From Mactromeris polynyma (taxonomy: Eukaryota; Mollusca; Bivalvia; Venerida; Mactridae): 64,000 nucleotides of DNA. The DNA is taken from the NCBI GenBank assembly GCA_032209605.1, contig JASFXZ010000056.1, forward strand, positions 372,001 through 436,000. The letters run 5' to 3'. A model generated the notes under the pieces. It ran no database searches and had not been told where the DNA came from. It saw only the letters and a program-made list of their open reading frames with translations. Positions 1 through 12,299 of this stretch are shown here, one piece after another (the first letter of the stretch is position 1; every line of letters begins with the position of its first letter). The position numbers were made by a program, and so were the translations under genes.

Positions 1-3000
1 GTGACAATTCGCTTTGCATTTTATACACTCCGGATCTGTATAGAGAGTCCCGGCCGTAATAATGTGGCATTCACGGTCGCATTGATCCAAACTATGGATT
101 AAGTATTTCGATACTATGCAAACAGACTGGTTTAGGAGGTCAATGTTTGGACGGTGACTGTGTAAAGGACCTGTTTGTGAAATATGTACAATGGTGATCT
201 ATAATGCAAATTTTCAGTAGGATCAATTTCAAATATCATGATAACTTGACAAGCATAGCATTGTGGTCGACATGCACAGCGACTGGCTCCTGATCCGGAG
301 GTCGTTGGATCTAGCGTCGTTGAACTGCGAATTATTCAAATGCTGAATAGGCACGAGCTGTGGTCTAGATGTTCAGCGCCTGTATCCGGGACCGGGGGTC
401 GTTGGATCTAGCGTAGTTGAACCGCGAATTAAACAAAAGCTGTGGTCGAGATGTTCAGCGCCTGTATCCGGGAGTCGATGGATCGAATCTTTCATCTAGC
501 GCGGTTGAACCGCGTAAGTAAACACTTTCTGAACAGGATTGGCTACTGATTTGTAATCCAGGAAGCAGCCGTTGAAAGTATATTTTGTGAATTTGTTTCA
601 TAATCGATGTAATACACAGTCGGACCTGGTTTATTCGACAACATTCAATCCGAATACTGGGTATCATCCGAAGTAAATATCAAGTCCCGTTGTATCTTCT
701 TATGCACATCATATTGAAGTGGGCTATTTCGAAACCATGTATTATTCGAAATTAAATTTCGGACCCGATGAATTCGAATGAACGGCGTCCGACTGTAAGT
801 AAGTTTAAACGGAACCAAACCTGGACAAGGACTGAAGGAACAGTTTTTATATTCCACCATGTCACCAAGGCAATCCAAACCCCCATGTGCTGGTGCTGGA
901 TCATCGCAGGCTCGAACTCGAACCTTCTTACTCTCACCACATGTCTTCTCACACATTGACCACTCTCCCCATGTGCCCCAGAACCCATCAACTGAGAAAT
1001 AAAATGTTTACATTAGTCTTTCTGGGTTGACAATGTGTTGTTACACAATGGGTATACCGCAGAAGCCTCACACGCAGCCTGCCATTGACTCATATGCTAA
1101 TTTCGTGATATTAGAAAATATTGTAATATCACGTGTCAATATGTCGCCATAGAAACGACGAATGCTTGTAAGCCTTGACTGGGATGCGGCATTGTTCTTT
1201 TTTTGCTTTTAGAAAGTTCTAGCAGTTACATTACAATCTTGAGGTAATCAAATTAAAATTTAGAAACAATCAGATGATTTTTTATTTCTCTATTGAGTTC
1301 TACAGTGCACTGTTTCGGAATTTTCTAAATGAATACTCGTACGAAAGTAAAACATGTTCAAAATGACGGTATAAATTATGGAATTTATTCCAATGAGACG
1401 GCTTGGCTTGGCTGAGAAAAATCTCTACCATAAGTCGGATTTTGATTGATGATACTGAAATGAACATTATTTTCCCAAGGTTATAATATTCAATCTTTCC
1501 AGCAGTATATACCAAAGCGCTAGGAAAAATCAAGGAATGGAAGTCACAGAAAACTTGGAAAGAATACTGAAGCATAGGCCCAACCGTTTCATTCATTAGT
1601 TGAGAAGGTTGGACTATGCATTAGTGATACCAGACCACCAGATCACACGTTCAGCAAAGGAGTCTGTCAACTAAACATCCTCTTGCCTTCTTCAGCAAAA
1701 TCTCAAAAACCATGTTAAAAAACTTCTAGATCTTATCCAACAGTCTACTCGGCTTATGAAAATGTAGGAATACTAGGAGTTTGTTTGGAAGATTAGGAGC
1801 AATTTAAAACCTGGATATTTGTATCTCCGTCTGTTTAGTGAATTGTGTTATTATTTAAGACTTACTACTTGGCTATGAAATACCCACATATTATTGATGT
1901 CAAACACAAGTGTTATGCGAAATTTCTCTAAAGCAGTCCTATCCTAGACCACATCATCCCTCCAAGAACAATACTCCTTAAGTAAAAGTATACAATGAAG
2001 TTGACCTCTATAGAGCAACAACCTCTCGATAACAGCAAACATTAGTGTCTCCCAAATGGTGTTACACAGTAGAAGTTGGACTGCAAGGAAATACATACGA
2101 TAAAATAATGTCTTATTATGCTTACCTAAATCACACAGTCCACAATATTTCCTACACACCGTTTTGGCGTGGTGGGTGTCATGGCAAATGTCGAAAAATG
2201 AAGTTGTGAATTCGCAATTAAAGTCCGGATTGTCCGTGCAAGATGGAGATGATGTAGCCACAACTGAAACCAAAGAAAGTGAAAACAAAATATACAATTC
2301 CAAAACCTAGGAGGCAACCACGGTGAGGAACACGAAACATCTACAAACGAACTAAGGAGCTCATACAAGGATGAGGGGAAACAATACCTAATGAACGCCG
2401 CTGTACGATTTCCAAACTCTACTTTGAAGCTATATTATGCTCATTGTTTGTTCATTTTTTACCTAAATAAACATGAAAAATTTAATTTATCTAGTAAAAA
2501 CTTCAGTAAATATGCATTATCTCAAAATGCATTTTAATGTATTTCTCTGTATTTGTCGAAAAAAGACGTTTGTATTATTATAAATTTTTAAAATACTTTT
2601 TTTTCAACAAGCGGTTGTTTTTACTAGTTTTGTTTGTTAGGGATATGATAAAACAAGATTGTTTTAAACAATTATAATTGGCAATGGTTTTCATTAATGA
2701 TATTTTTGACTATGTAACAACAATACAGGATGAAGCCCATTAAACTACTTTAGGTTCAGATGAGCCAGATACATCTTTAAGTGACGTCATTTCCAGATAA
2801 TGTCACATGAGACGTCACCATGTACTGACAGTAAGCAATATTTGCCCCATATGGCAATACGAAAACAAAGTGACCATATGGAGTAAATATTGTTTCCTGC
2901 TTGCAAATAGTGACAGTTTCGTTTTCTTGAAATGACCCCACTTACAGAAGAGTTTGTAAATCCCATAGCAGCGCTCAAATGATAAGGACAATGAAATCAA

Positions 3001-6000
3001 ACATCATAGCATCATCAAAGAGATGAAACAAAGATGACAAGGCACAAGAGCAACAACATAATTAAGACAATGCGACCGCGAACAGTATTAGCTCTGTCTG
3101 TAAAACTATTGAGAGATCAAAAACACACATTGTCTTAAAATGCATTTTAATTCTTACCTTCTTTAAAATGACTGCACAATTTACTATTACAGTAATCAAC
3201 AGCACAACACTGATTACATGACGTCACGAGAGCTCTTCCAACGAGGTTCTGACCGCTGTTGCTGTCGCCATAACATTGCTAGTAAATAAAATAGATGGAG
3301 ACATGCACTAACATTTTTCAGAATACAATACCTTCTACGGTAATACAAGATGGTATACTAAACAAAACAGTGGCGTGTGGCCAACCACTGACCGTTCCGA
3401 GGCCTTACCCTTATGTTCGCCCAGCATTTATGTCAGAACCTTCTGTCCCTTTTGCATTTGTAACTGTTTCTGTGTGTACATGTAATATGTACTTTCCATG
3501 TCGCCTTGTGCTTGATGGTGTATTCCGTCTGTGTGATATTCGCCGTTCAACTTTTTCATTCATTTTTAAAACTTCTTTTGAATGCATGTTATACTGCCCT
3601 TTCCCTGTGCAATTCTTTCACTTTATATAGTGTTCAGGAAATTTTCTGCCAAGTTTCGGCCTATTCTTGCCAGCTGTCCTGTGATGTTTTCCATCCATTA
3701 ATCCCGCTTCACTCTTTGATTCTCCCAGTTACTACTTATGGTCTGCCAGGCCATTCCTTGCGCATCTGTTCCCTAAGGTATGTACCCTTTAACCTCATCA
3801 AGTGCCTTACTTTTATGGATTGTTGTTTTCCCGGAGTACTGTGTTGAGAAGTACTGTCTTACGTATGTGACGTTCCCTGTAGCAACTTATTATCTCTCTT
3901 TTTCCTCATGGACACCCTGTGCAGGCGTTACACTTATGACTTCCATATTGACAACCGTATTTTATGCCGACTGAGCTATCCGAACTGATTTAGGATTAAC
4001 ATCAGATGTTCACAGAACAATCCATTAAAGGTATTTCAAAATCCTGACCCCATGTTCACAAAGGATCAACTGATCTGGATCAAGTTGATCCATAAAATTA
4101 TTTGCCTTTTTCATGAAGCAATTGTCCACTTTTTCCAGAATTTCTCATAAACATACACAAAAGTACCTAAATATATTCTAATTGTGAAAACATACAAAAT
4201 TTCACCATGATGTTGAGAAATTAATTTATTTTACTTATGACTGAAACTGATCTAGAGCAAATCTGGATCAATTTTCCAAATTCGTTCATAACTTAATATT
4301 TTCCATATTTTTTTCTAAATGAGCATGACATTTGAATTCAATGTATTAAAAGTTTTGCAGGATGTTTATATTTGTAATATTAAGTAAAAAGATGAAGCTG
4401 TTAATAACTTTTTTGGCAAAGTTTGAAAGATACTATATTTTATCTTGATCCTGATCCTGAAAACTGATTCTTTGTAAACACGGGACATGTATGCTTTTAT
4501 ACTGCATGTTTTAACGTTAATACGTGACAATACTCCACCTGGTTATGTCATTTAGTGGAGCACTCGGCAGCCGATCTACAAGTCGTGGGCTCGAACCTCG
4601 GTAGGACGTATTTTCTAGGTGACAATTTGACTAATTATAATACACCAAGTTATTTGTCCATCTCTGATACATATGGTATATTGTCAGTTAATTACAAAGG
4701 AGCAGGTGAGTATTGGTTGGTAACCCAGAGACAGTCGCAGTATTGAAATACTGTTGAAAAAAGGGCGTAAAACGAATTTACAAAGGAAAAGTCCACGAAA
4801 AAGGAGCGTTTTCTATTATATGCATGGAATATATATACGTCATTAATTCACAGTTTAGTCTACTAACACTTAACTGTTAAGTTGGCTACGATAATGGATA
4901 CAAAGGTCTACTAACGCTTAACTGTTAAGTTAGCTACGATAATGGGTACAAAGGTCTACTTACGCTTAACTGTTCAGTTAGCTACGATAATGGGTACAAA
5001 GGTCTAATAACGCTTAACTGTTAAGTTAGCTACACTAATGGGTACAAAGGTCTAATAACGCCTAACTGTTAAGTTAGCTACACTAATGGGTACAAAAAGC
5101 AATTCAAAATTTACACTGAAAGAGTGCATTGAAATACACATTGGTCTGACAGAAAGGGCCGCGGAGTGTCCTTGCATGTGCATTTTGCCTGTTTCTTTTG
5201 AGTCAACGCTTGGATAAAAGCAGTATATAAGAATGTACTTGCAGTTTGAGACAGTATGCAAATCTGTATTTGAAGTTATTTTTCGGCGAAGCTGAATAAC
5301 ATTGATTTTGACCTACATTTTTGACCAACCAAATGTTGTCCTCGAAGCGGGCTTTTTATAAAATCTGACCAATCATGTTTCACCCAAGAGGCACCAAACG
5401 GGGGTTTCGTTCACCCAAAAAGCACCAAATGGGGTTTTCGTAAGATGTGCGAACATTATCAGTTGGATATTGCATCATCTTTTACGTCATCAAATTGTTT
5501 TACAAACCAGAACGAGGCAGATTTCCCAAGGACACGAATCTAATGAGAAAGCTTCCAGACTATCAAGATCACTGCCCATACTGTTTTTAAGCACATGTTT
5601 CATTGCAAAACATAAACAAATGTTGCTTCAGACTTTGTAATGGTTTACATTAATGTATTTTTAGTTTAAAATGAATGTAAGTAAACTGTGTACTGAATGA
5701 ACTTGCAATGACTTTTCTGCTTATGGGCACGAATCTACGAGAAAACAGCATATATAAAATGACTCTGATAAGACTGGTCCATGATTATAGTATATATAGA
5801 TCCGGGTTAATGTTAAAAGGATTTATTTTTCAACATGTTGCAAAAAATATTATTTCATTGAACATACCGGAAGACTAAATTGTTTGTTGAATACTTATAA
5901 ATACTATTTGTCACTTGTACGAACTATTTCAAGACATTTTAACCTTATAGAAGTTACTTTAGATAAGAATATACTGTTTTTCCGTAAGATAAATGTTAAA

Positions 6001-6281
6001 GGTCAACATTTGAATGTTCGTTGACGGAAGACTATTTGTTTAATCAGTTTTACAGATAACAGCGATTGTGGGTTTAAGCAAGATCTTATATTTAATTTTC
6101 AAAGAAGGAAATACTCTTATTTAAAGATAACAATGACGATGGAGCAATGTCACAGCAAACACAACAACACATTATCAACAACAGCAAAAACAATAGGTAA
6201 TGTTATACATACACTTGATGGTTTACATCCCAGGTTAAATGTTGCCTTATCTCCAATATCAGACACATCCGTGAAACATAG
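1..6281 (-). CDS. Secreted Ly6-like / ShKT / TSP1 mosaic protein, 3' part (five exons, both ends incomplete)
   Basis: Five minus-strand exons join in phase: 6281-6213, 3278-3158, 2263-2126, 991-821 and 170-1 (continuing off the left edge). The first two carry a three-finger (Ly6/uPAR-like) cysteine pattern that starts near LCFTDVSD, passes GCKPSS and ends in CNQCCAVDYCN. The third is a ShKT module (SCTDNPDFNC ... CRKYCGLCD, six Cys). The fourth is a 171-nt phase 1-1 exon with a thrombospondin type-1 repeat (WGTWGEWSMCEKTCGE ... CSFSPCPG). The fifth is Cys-rich and unrecognised. Acceptors and donors are mostly canonical (for example ttatttgtag, gtaagc); the donor after the TSP1 exon is a weak gtttgg. 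Such modules occur in secreted or surface adhesive proteins, so an extracellular role is inferred. The signal-peptide exon was not found; it may lie in 6.3-12.8 kb or be absent from view. Domain calls are firm; that all five exons belong to one transcript is supported by phase only. Confidence 0.75.
250..520. repeat. Imperfect tandem repeat, about 3 x 95 bp
   Basis: The phrases GGATCTAGCG...GTTGAAC(C/T)GCGAATTA and ATGTTCAGCGCCTGTATCCGGGA recur with about 95-bp spacing. It lies in the intron between the TSP1 exon and the left-edge exon. Confidence 0.6.
614..797. mobile_element. Pogo/Tigger-like MITE, family B
   Basis: The element is bounded by inverted ends ACAGTCGGACCT... and ...GTCCGACTGTA, with inner text resembling TTTATTCGACAAC and GAATTCGAATGAACG. 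Five other copies are in this window (13130, 25117, 35862, 41807, 48806). Termini of the form CAGT...CCTCG flanked by TA are typical of pogo/Tigger-derived elements. It has no coding capacity. Confidence 0.7.
821..991 (-). CDS. Exon: thrombospondin type-1 repeat
   Basis: This 171-nt exon has an acceptor ending tttctcag and begins in phase 1. It encodes VDGFWGTWGEWSMCEKTCGE and later CDDPAPAHGGLDC and CSFSPCPG. The W-x-x-W-x-x-W series and six cysteines match the TSP1 fold, and 171 nt with phase 1-1 borders is the usual size for a shuffled TSP1 exon. A pogo-like MITE lies only 24 bp beyond its donor. Confidence 0.85.
2126..2263 (-). CDS. Exon: ShKT (sea anemone toxin-like fold) domain
   Basis: This 138-nt phase 1-1 exon encodes one ShKT module with six cysteines: C in SCTDNPDF, NC, DICHD, VCRKYCGLCD. 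The acceptor ends ttggtttcag and the donor is gtaagc. ShKT folds are common in secreted metazoan proteins and do not by themselves mean a toxin; next to a TSP1 exon an adhesive or matrix role is more likely. Confidence 0.8.
   Translation of the reverse strand: MWLHHLHLARTIRTLIANSQLHFSTFAMTPTTPKRCVGNIVDCVI
2775..2990. mobile_element. Dispersed element with TGACGTCATTTCC ends (family E)
   Basis: Related copies lie at about 38282-38460 (opposite orientation) and 44820-44990. Shared text includes AGTGACGTCATTTCCAG, a CATATGG block and AATCCCATAGCAGCGCTCA. The short open frames here belong to the repeat. Confidence 0.55.
3570..3910 (+). repeat. Dispersed repeat, family C (plus orientation)
   Basis: Text such as CCTGTGCAATT, AGTTTCGGCCTATT, GGCCATTCCTTGCGC and GGATTGTTGTTTTCCCGG is shared with copies at 8690, 10200, 12300, 13470, 18020, 27060, 46320 and 49800. 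It is non-coding; the open frames across it are accidental. Confidence 0.7.
4553..4622 (+). repeat. tRNA-derived SINE head (degenerate)
   Basis: A box-A-like TTAGTGGAGCACTCGGC and a box-B-like GGGCTCGAACCTC are spaced as in a tRNA gene, but no acceptor stem pairs. It is read as a SINE remnant and not as a functional tRNA. Confidence 0.45.
4862..5097. repeat. Tandem repeat, about 5 x 48 bp
   Basis: The unit contains the near-palindrome CTTAACTGTTAAG followed by TTAGCTACGATAATGGGTAC. Copies start near 4863, 4912, 4960, 5008 and 5056. Confidence 0.85.
5100..6210. other. Intronic stretch without recognised gene
   Basis: AT-rich DNA inside the long intron of the Ly6/ShKT/TSP1 gene. A short local duplication near 5380-5450 (CACC(C/A)AA...GCACCAAA) is the only structure seen. 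Confidence 0.5.
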
Positions 6282-6299
6282 CTACAAATAAATGGAAAA

Positions 6300-7890
6300 A
6301 GTTTGAACAACTACTTAAAGCGGCGTAACTTTTTTATGTAATAAATGTATGTAAAATATGCTCGATATATTTGATAAGGAATGTCATAATTGCCGATGAT
6401 AAATATTTTTATTTAGTTGAATTTGACATATTTTGCAATGAAATATGATATTTAACTCCGAATTGTCTTCCGGAATATACTTTGCCTACTTGCGTTTAAA
6501 TCGGCAACTTTCGGTAAAGAAAAGTGTCAATATCGAACTATTCAAAGTTCGTTTAGTGAAACAAAATACAGTTTTGGTGGTTTGAAACTACCATATATCC
6601 ATCAGAGATGAGAAGAAAAAAATGTTTAAAAACATGGACATGCAAAAACTTATGTCAAATTATTTTTTCAATCGACTGTTTAAATGAAGCACCAAGCTGT
6701 CAAATTGTGGCAATAATAAAAATAGTTTTTATCATATCAACCGATGAGATTTGCTATATCGATTTTTATATCACAGAAATTGAGAACTGATAAAACAGTA
6801 TTTTTATTACAGATGTTTTATATTAAAGGCGTTCGAGGAACAGACGAACTACAGAAGCACCAGCCACTCAATTTGCCGATTTGTTACTCGGAAACTTTCA
6901 TGATCATGATAACAAACAGCATTTAAATGAGTAATGAAACCAAACCTCGTTTTGGGAACAAACCTCATTTTGGGAACACGATTTTGTCACGTGACATGCT
7001 GTTGAATTATGGATGTTCACACAGGAGAGACATTCAATTGCATCGACAGCCTCTGCATAAAAAGCGTAGGAAAATTAATTTCATAGTACAAAGCTATCGG
7101 TATTACAATGAAATAAAACGAAACGTATAATAAATTACTTAATCTCGGTGGCCAACGACTACGGAAAAAGTACGGTATTTACGGCATTTAATGAATAACA
7201 AACGAAGCAGTGCTTTGAAAACACGTTCATTTGTATTTGTCATGTATTATATAAGACGTGTCTTTCATTCTGTCCAGTTGTTTGTAATTTGTAAAATGTA
7301 TACATATATTTCACAAGGAAGAAATATGTTTTAACTAATTTAAAACCGATTGCATGATTGTGACAGCAATAAAGCAAAATGAAACGTTTAAAATTCTTAA
7401 TTGTATTGTAAATGATGTAAATGACTTTCAAAATTAATAATTGTAATGGAAATTTAGCATACACCTTCACAATATATATTGATATCTATAATTTTAATAT
7501 ATTGTAAATTTGACCAGCAAAGAAAGCTAAAATAGTTGGTAACATAAGTTTTTATTTACTTTAGAATGGTTGTAAACAAACTCAGAGGTGGTCAGCCAAT
7601 GAAAACAGGTTTTGCAAAATATCAACCAATAGACGTCGAGTACACAATAACGGTATTCTCGTCTAATTTTGAATCGTCAAAAATAATGGGCATTCTTACC
7701 ATGGTGCAGATCAAAGGCGATCAATTTCAGACATATAAAGATCAAAGTGGAATCTGAAATATTCGATAAAATTAATCTGAATCATAAGCGTCGCACATCA
7801 AAAATCTACGGCTCTGCTTGTTTGTTTTATCAATTAATTGTTATATTTATTGGCACAGTGCATTTTATTGTTTATACAAACGAAAAAATC
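6300..7890. other. Stretch without recognised gene
   Basis: AT-rich DNA upstream of the first recognised Ly6-domain exon. Several short open frames occur on both strands but none has a domain, codon pattern or splice context that supports it. The missing 5' exons of the minus-strand gene may lie here. Confidence 0.4.
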
Positions 7891-7899
7891 GGTCAAGAA

Positions 7900-8640
7900 G
7901 AAAATGGCACATACAAAGTGGACAACCACCATAAGAAAGCACAAGAGATACATGAACATATGTATAGAAGGAAACACCATTCATGCAATAGGGGCGCAAG
8001 AGAAACATAAACAAGAAAGCACAAGAGATACATGAACATATGTATAGAAGGAGACACCATTCATGCAATAGGGGCGCAAGAGAAACATAAACAAGAAAGC
8101 ACAAGAGATACATGAACATATGTATATAGAAGGAAACACCATTCATGCAATAGGGGCGCAAGAGAAACATAAACAAGAAAGCACAAGAGATACATGAACA
8201 TATGTTTATAGAAGGAAACACCATTCATGCAATAGGGGCGCAAGAGAAACATAAACAAGAAAGCACAAGAGATACATGGAAATATATATAGAAGGAAACA
8301 CCATCCATGCAATAGGGGCGCAAGAGAAACATAAACAAGAAAGCACAAGAGATACATGAACATATGTTTATAGAAGGAAACACCATCCATGCAATAGGGG
8401 CGCAAGAGAAACATAAACAAGAAAGCACAAGAGATACATGGAAATATATATAGAAGGAAACACCATCCATGCAATAGGGGCGCAAGAGAAACATAAACAA
8501 GAAAGCACAAGAGATACATGGAAATATATATAGAAGGAAACACCATAAATGCAATAGGGACATAAGAGAAACATTAACAAGAAAGCAAAAGGAGACATGA
8601 AAATATATACATAAAAGGAAACAAAAGGCAAAGGGGACAC
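7900..8640 (-). repeat. Minisatellite, about 8 x 80-84 bp, within family C repeat
   Basis: The unit includes AGAAAGCACAAGAGATACATG, a variable (G/A)AA(C/T)ATATG/ATATATA block and GCAATAGGGGCGCAAGAG. Copies recur every 80 to 84 bp and degrade after 8560. It merges at 8690 with a minus-oriented family C repeat, so the array appears to be the expanded core of that element. Confidence 0.85.
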
Positions 8641-8689
8641 AAGAGCAATGTTAGCGACGGATGAAAACAGAAAATCGCTTCGGAAGGTC

Positions 8690-8940
8690 AGGAACCAAAC
8701 CTCTACTGGGATTATAAAGAAAAAAAGAATACGTTGGTACAGGGAACGCCACATACATAAGACAATGCCTCTCCACACATACCTCTGGGAAAACAACAGT
8801 CCATAAAACATTTGAGGAGGCACAAGGGTAAATACGTAAGGGAACAGGGGCGCAAGGGTAAATACGTAAGGGAACAGGGGCTCAAGGGTAAATACGTAAG
8901 GGAACAGGGGCGCAAGGAATGGCGTGGCTGACCATTAACC
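8690..8940 (-). repeat. Dispersed repeat, family C (minus), with 3 x 30 bp core
   Basis: It carries AACGCCACATACATAAGACAA, the CTCTCCACACA block and GGGAAAACAACAGTCCATAAA, the reverse complement of other family C copies. At 8824-8915 a 30-bp unit (GGGTAAATACGTAAGGGAAC) is repeated three times. Confidence 0.7.
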
Positions 8941-10200
8941 TGATTTTAAAGGTGACGCCAGGTTTACAAAAGCTCCGATGGATGGTATAACGCAAGGAAA
9001 GTGGGAGATTATCTCAGAAAAGACAACATCCCATTGTCCATTCAGATTTGACGTAACAGAATGGTGTAAAAACAGGGCGATGCGTAGAATACATTCACAG
9101 TTTGTACCGTCTTTGACGATTAATTAGCACCGGTAAGTAAAAAGGCGTTCGTGTACTGTTTTGTTTAGAATTACTTTTTTCTGTTAAATATAATTCTCAT
9201 CAAGTATACGTCCTAATTTCAACAACTCATATACAGTATCATTTATTTAATCATAGTTTATTGTATTTAATATATATAACTATCATATGTACACAAACAT
9301 ACAAATATTAACTTGTACATATATACAAAGGCTTAGGCCAAAAATGTTAACACATTAACTAGGACCCTCCCCTACAAACAATATCATCGTTCTTATATAT
9401 TGACAGCTCTTCGACTTAAGAAGAGACATTATATTCGTCAGTTGTTATTTGATAAAGATCAGTTTTACGATAAGATTCCAAATAAACTGGATTGAAGTAT
9501 TTAAATAATCAAACAAATAATAAATACATATAATGTAGACATTTTCTGTAAACAGTACTCACAAATCAATGTATATATTTAATTAATAATTAGAAAAATG
9601 TTACTTACATGCTGGATACATGGCATTCACTGATAAGAAACAATTTGTATATATTAAATAAATAATTTAGAAAAATATTACATACATTCTAGATACATGG
9701 TATTCACTGATAAGAAACAAGTTGCCTTTGTAAAGGTCAGAGAGATATAAACTGTATGTACTTGGACAGATACGAACTTATACTAGTGTACGGAGTCACG
9801 TGGAATTTGAAAAATGTCCGTCAAGAATATGACCTTAATCCATCCTTGATATAAACGTACATTTGTTTCTATTTCTCAATATACATGTATTATTTAAAAT
9901 AAAATAAAAAATAATTTATTTTATATTTTATTTTATTTTTTATTAAAGTTCTTATCCCAGTCCACTGTATTTAAGATTGTGTCTAATTAAGTGCTTACCT
10001 TTTCTTGTTGCTTTTTTATAATGTTATTTATAGTGCTATGTTTCGTGGTTCTCTCCAATTCTTATGAAAAAATATAATTACTGAGAGCAGGGGCTGCTTG
10101 TTTCTTCGCACTGGATTATGTACATGTCATTGTTATTGTAATGATTTAATGCGTTTATACTTAGTTACTGCCTTCTTTGTCAATTTATGCTTATGTGTAT
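8940..10200. other. AT-rich stretch without gene; local duplication
   Basis: No coding exon was seen. An approximately 80-bp direct duplication covers about 9565-9723 (GATACATGGCATTCACTGATAA / GATACATGGTATTCACTGAT). An AT-only palindromic run lies at about 9893-9950. Confidence 0.5.
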
Positions 10201-10880
10201 ATGTTGGAAATGAATGACCATATAGCGGGTAAGTGTGAGGTTAGCTAGCTATTAAATCGATGTATTTCTTTTTGTGTTTTAAATGTATGTTAGATTTCCC
10301 TTTCCCCTGTGCAATTGTTTCAGTTTATATAGTGCCCAGTTTCGGCCTATTGTTGCCAGCTGTCTTGACTTGTTCTGTGATACTTCCCGTCCATTTATTT
10401 CCCCTCTTAATTGTTTGTCCTCTTTGATTCTCCTAGTTATTCCTTATGGTTTGTCAGGCCATTCCTTGCGCCTCTTTTCCCTTACATAAGTACCCTTGAA
10501 CCTCCTCAAGTGCCTTTTGTTTTTAAGGATTGTTGTTTTCCCGGTCAGTGTGGGGAGGCGCTGTCTTATGCATGTGACATTCCCTTTAGCAATTACCCCA
10601 CCCCCAATATTTTTACTTACAGGTTGTAAACCTCTGTATGGTGATCTTTTTTATTTATGTTTTAAATGTATGTTAAGTTCCCCTTTCCCCATGTGCAGTT
10701 CCTTTACTTGATATAATATTCATGTTCTTTCCCTCCTTGCTGTCCCTCTAAATTATCCATAGTTGTTTATGATGGTCGGCCAGAGCATTCCAAACACCCA
10801 TATGTTACATGTTTACCCTTGCACCTCCTCAGTTCCTAATGTTTTGTAGTGTTGTTTCCCCGGTGTCTGTGTGGGAAAAG
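10200..10880 (+). repeat. Dispersed repeat, family C (one full and one partial copy)
   Basis: The text matches the copies at 3570 and 49800, including CCTGTGCAATTGTTTC, CCAGTTTCGGCCTATTG and GGCCATTCCTTGCGCC. A second partial start occurs near 10640 (TTTAAATGTATGTTA). The open frames here are shared with the repeat. Confidence 0.7.
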
Positions 10881-11228
10881 TTAAATGGATCGAATACATT
10901 ACAGGAAAAGCCAAGAAATTCAGTAATCATAATTATGCCGGAAGGGGGAGAATAGAACATGAATGTTATATCTAGTAAATGAACTTAACATACATCTTAA
11001 ACATAATTATAATTAATAACCACACAGCGATTTACAGCCCTTGGAACTGTCAGTAAAAATGTTGAGGGTTTAAATCGATTGAACAACTAGTTAACCTCGC
11101 ACTTTACCGCTATATGGTCATTCATTTCCAACATATACACATAAATTAACAAAGTTGGACAGTAACTAACTTGCAGCCTTTGGTGAATGTGACCTCCATG
11201 CTGTCCTCTACTTTCTCACTTTTATTGT

Positions 11229-11645
11229 AAGACTATTTTGACAACAAGATAACTGAATGTCTATATGAAATAATAACATAAGTTTCTTCACTTCTCACAA
11301 TTTTTACTAGCCAGTAAATAGCAGCATATTGCATAGACCGCTACCACAAAAGCCAGATAGTCTGCATATGAAAACATGTAATATAATTTATGTAAATAAA
11401 GTAATACAAACTATATGTCAAAGTAATGACAAAAGTGACTGTTTTGACAACAACATTACTGAATGTTTATATGAAATAACAACACAGGTTTCTTCATTTT
11501 TCACAATTTTTACTAAGCAGTAAATGGCAGCATATTGCATAGACCGCTACCACAAAAGCCAGATATTCTGCATATGTAAACATATAATACATGTTTATGT
11601 AAATAAAGTAATATAAAATATTTGTCAAAGTCATGACAAAATTGC
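11229..11645. repeat. Direct duplication, 2 x about 210 bp
   Basis: Both halves contain GCATATTGCATAGACCGCT, ACCACAAAAGCCAGATA and TATGTAAATAAAGTAATA, offset by about 210 bp. Confidence 0.8.
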
Positions 11646-12239
11646 ATACGATAAGTTTGCTGCATAATAAGTCATTGTTTGCTTATAATTAATCAGTAAA
11701 CTTCCACGAAAATAGACTGACGATGGACAATATTTATAAGGACATAAATGAAACACTGAAAAAAACACATAAAAACAAATACTGTTTGCAAAACAACACT
11801 TCCGCGGAAAGCCAAGTCGATTTAGTGGATACAGCGTTGGCTCACCGTTGGCCTTCTCTGGAACGACACAATCTCTTACAGAAATGCATCAACTTTCCGT
11901 TGTAAACTGATATAAACAATATAACATCTTCAGATCAAAGCGCTCTGAACAACAGCCAAACATTGCATCTCCAAAAGGGTGTTGCTCTAGAGTGATTGCA
12001 ATAAGTTGATGTCTATGTTACTTCTGTGTTTAACCTTATTAAGTTCAACTTGCGACATAATGGAATCAAACGTTACTAAAAACAAATGCACTCAACCAAA
12101 AAGAAATGATCCACCTAATTTCCCATCAATAAGTATATTCCTAGATTAGTCAGTAATTTATAGCAAGAAAATATAGGAAATGTTATACCACCGAAATTGA
12201 TTCTGACTATAACAACATGAATATCAAGATATATTAAAA

Positions 12240-12285
12240 TGACGTCAAATGTATCAAAAAATGACGTCATCAACAAATGACGTCA
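12240..12285. promoter_or_regulatory. Three CRE-type palindromes (TGACGTCA)
   Basis: TGACGTCA occurs at 12240, 12262 and 12278. This is the CREB/ATF consensus. The cluster lies downstream of the GLUT gene and beside a family C repeat, so it may be repeat-derived; a regulatory role is not shown. Confidence 0.35.
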
Positions 12286-12299
12286 TATTAAAGAAAGAG

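Noticed and set aside
7865..8823. Overlapping minus frames up to 161 codons, hydrophobic
   Set aside because: They follow the 80-bp minisatellite and family C repeat; the hydrophobic look is from repeat composition.
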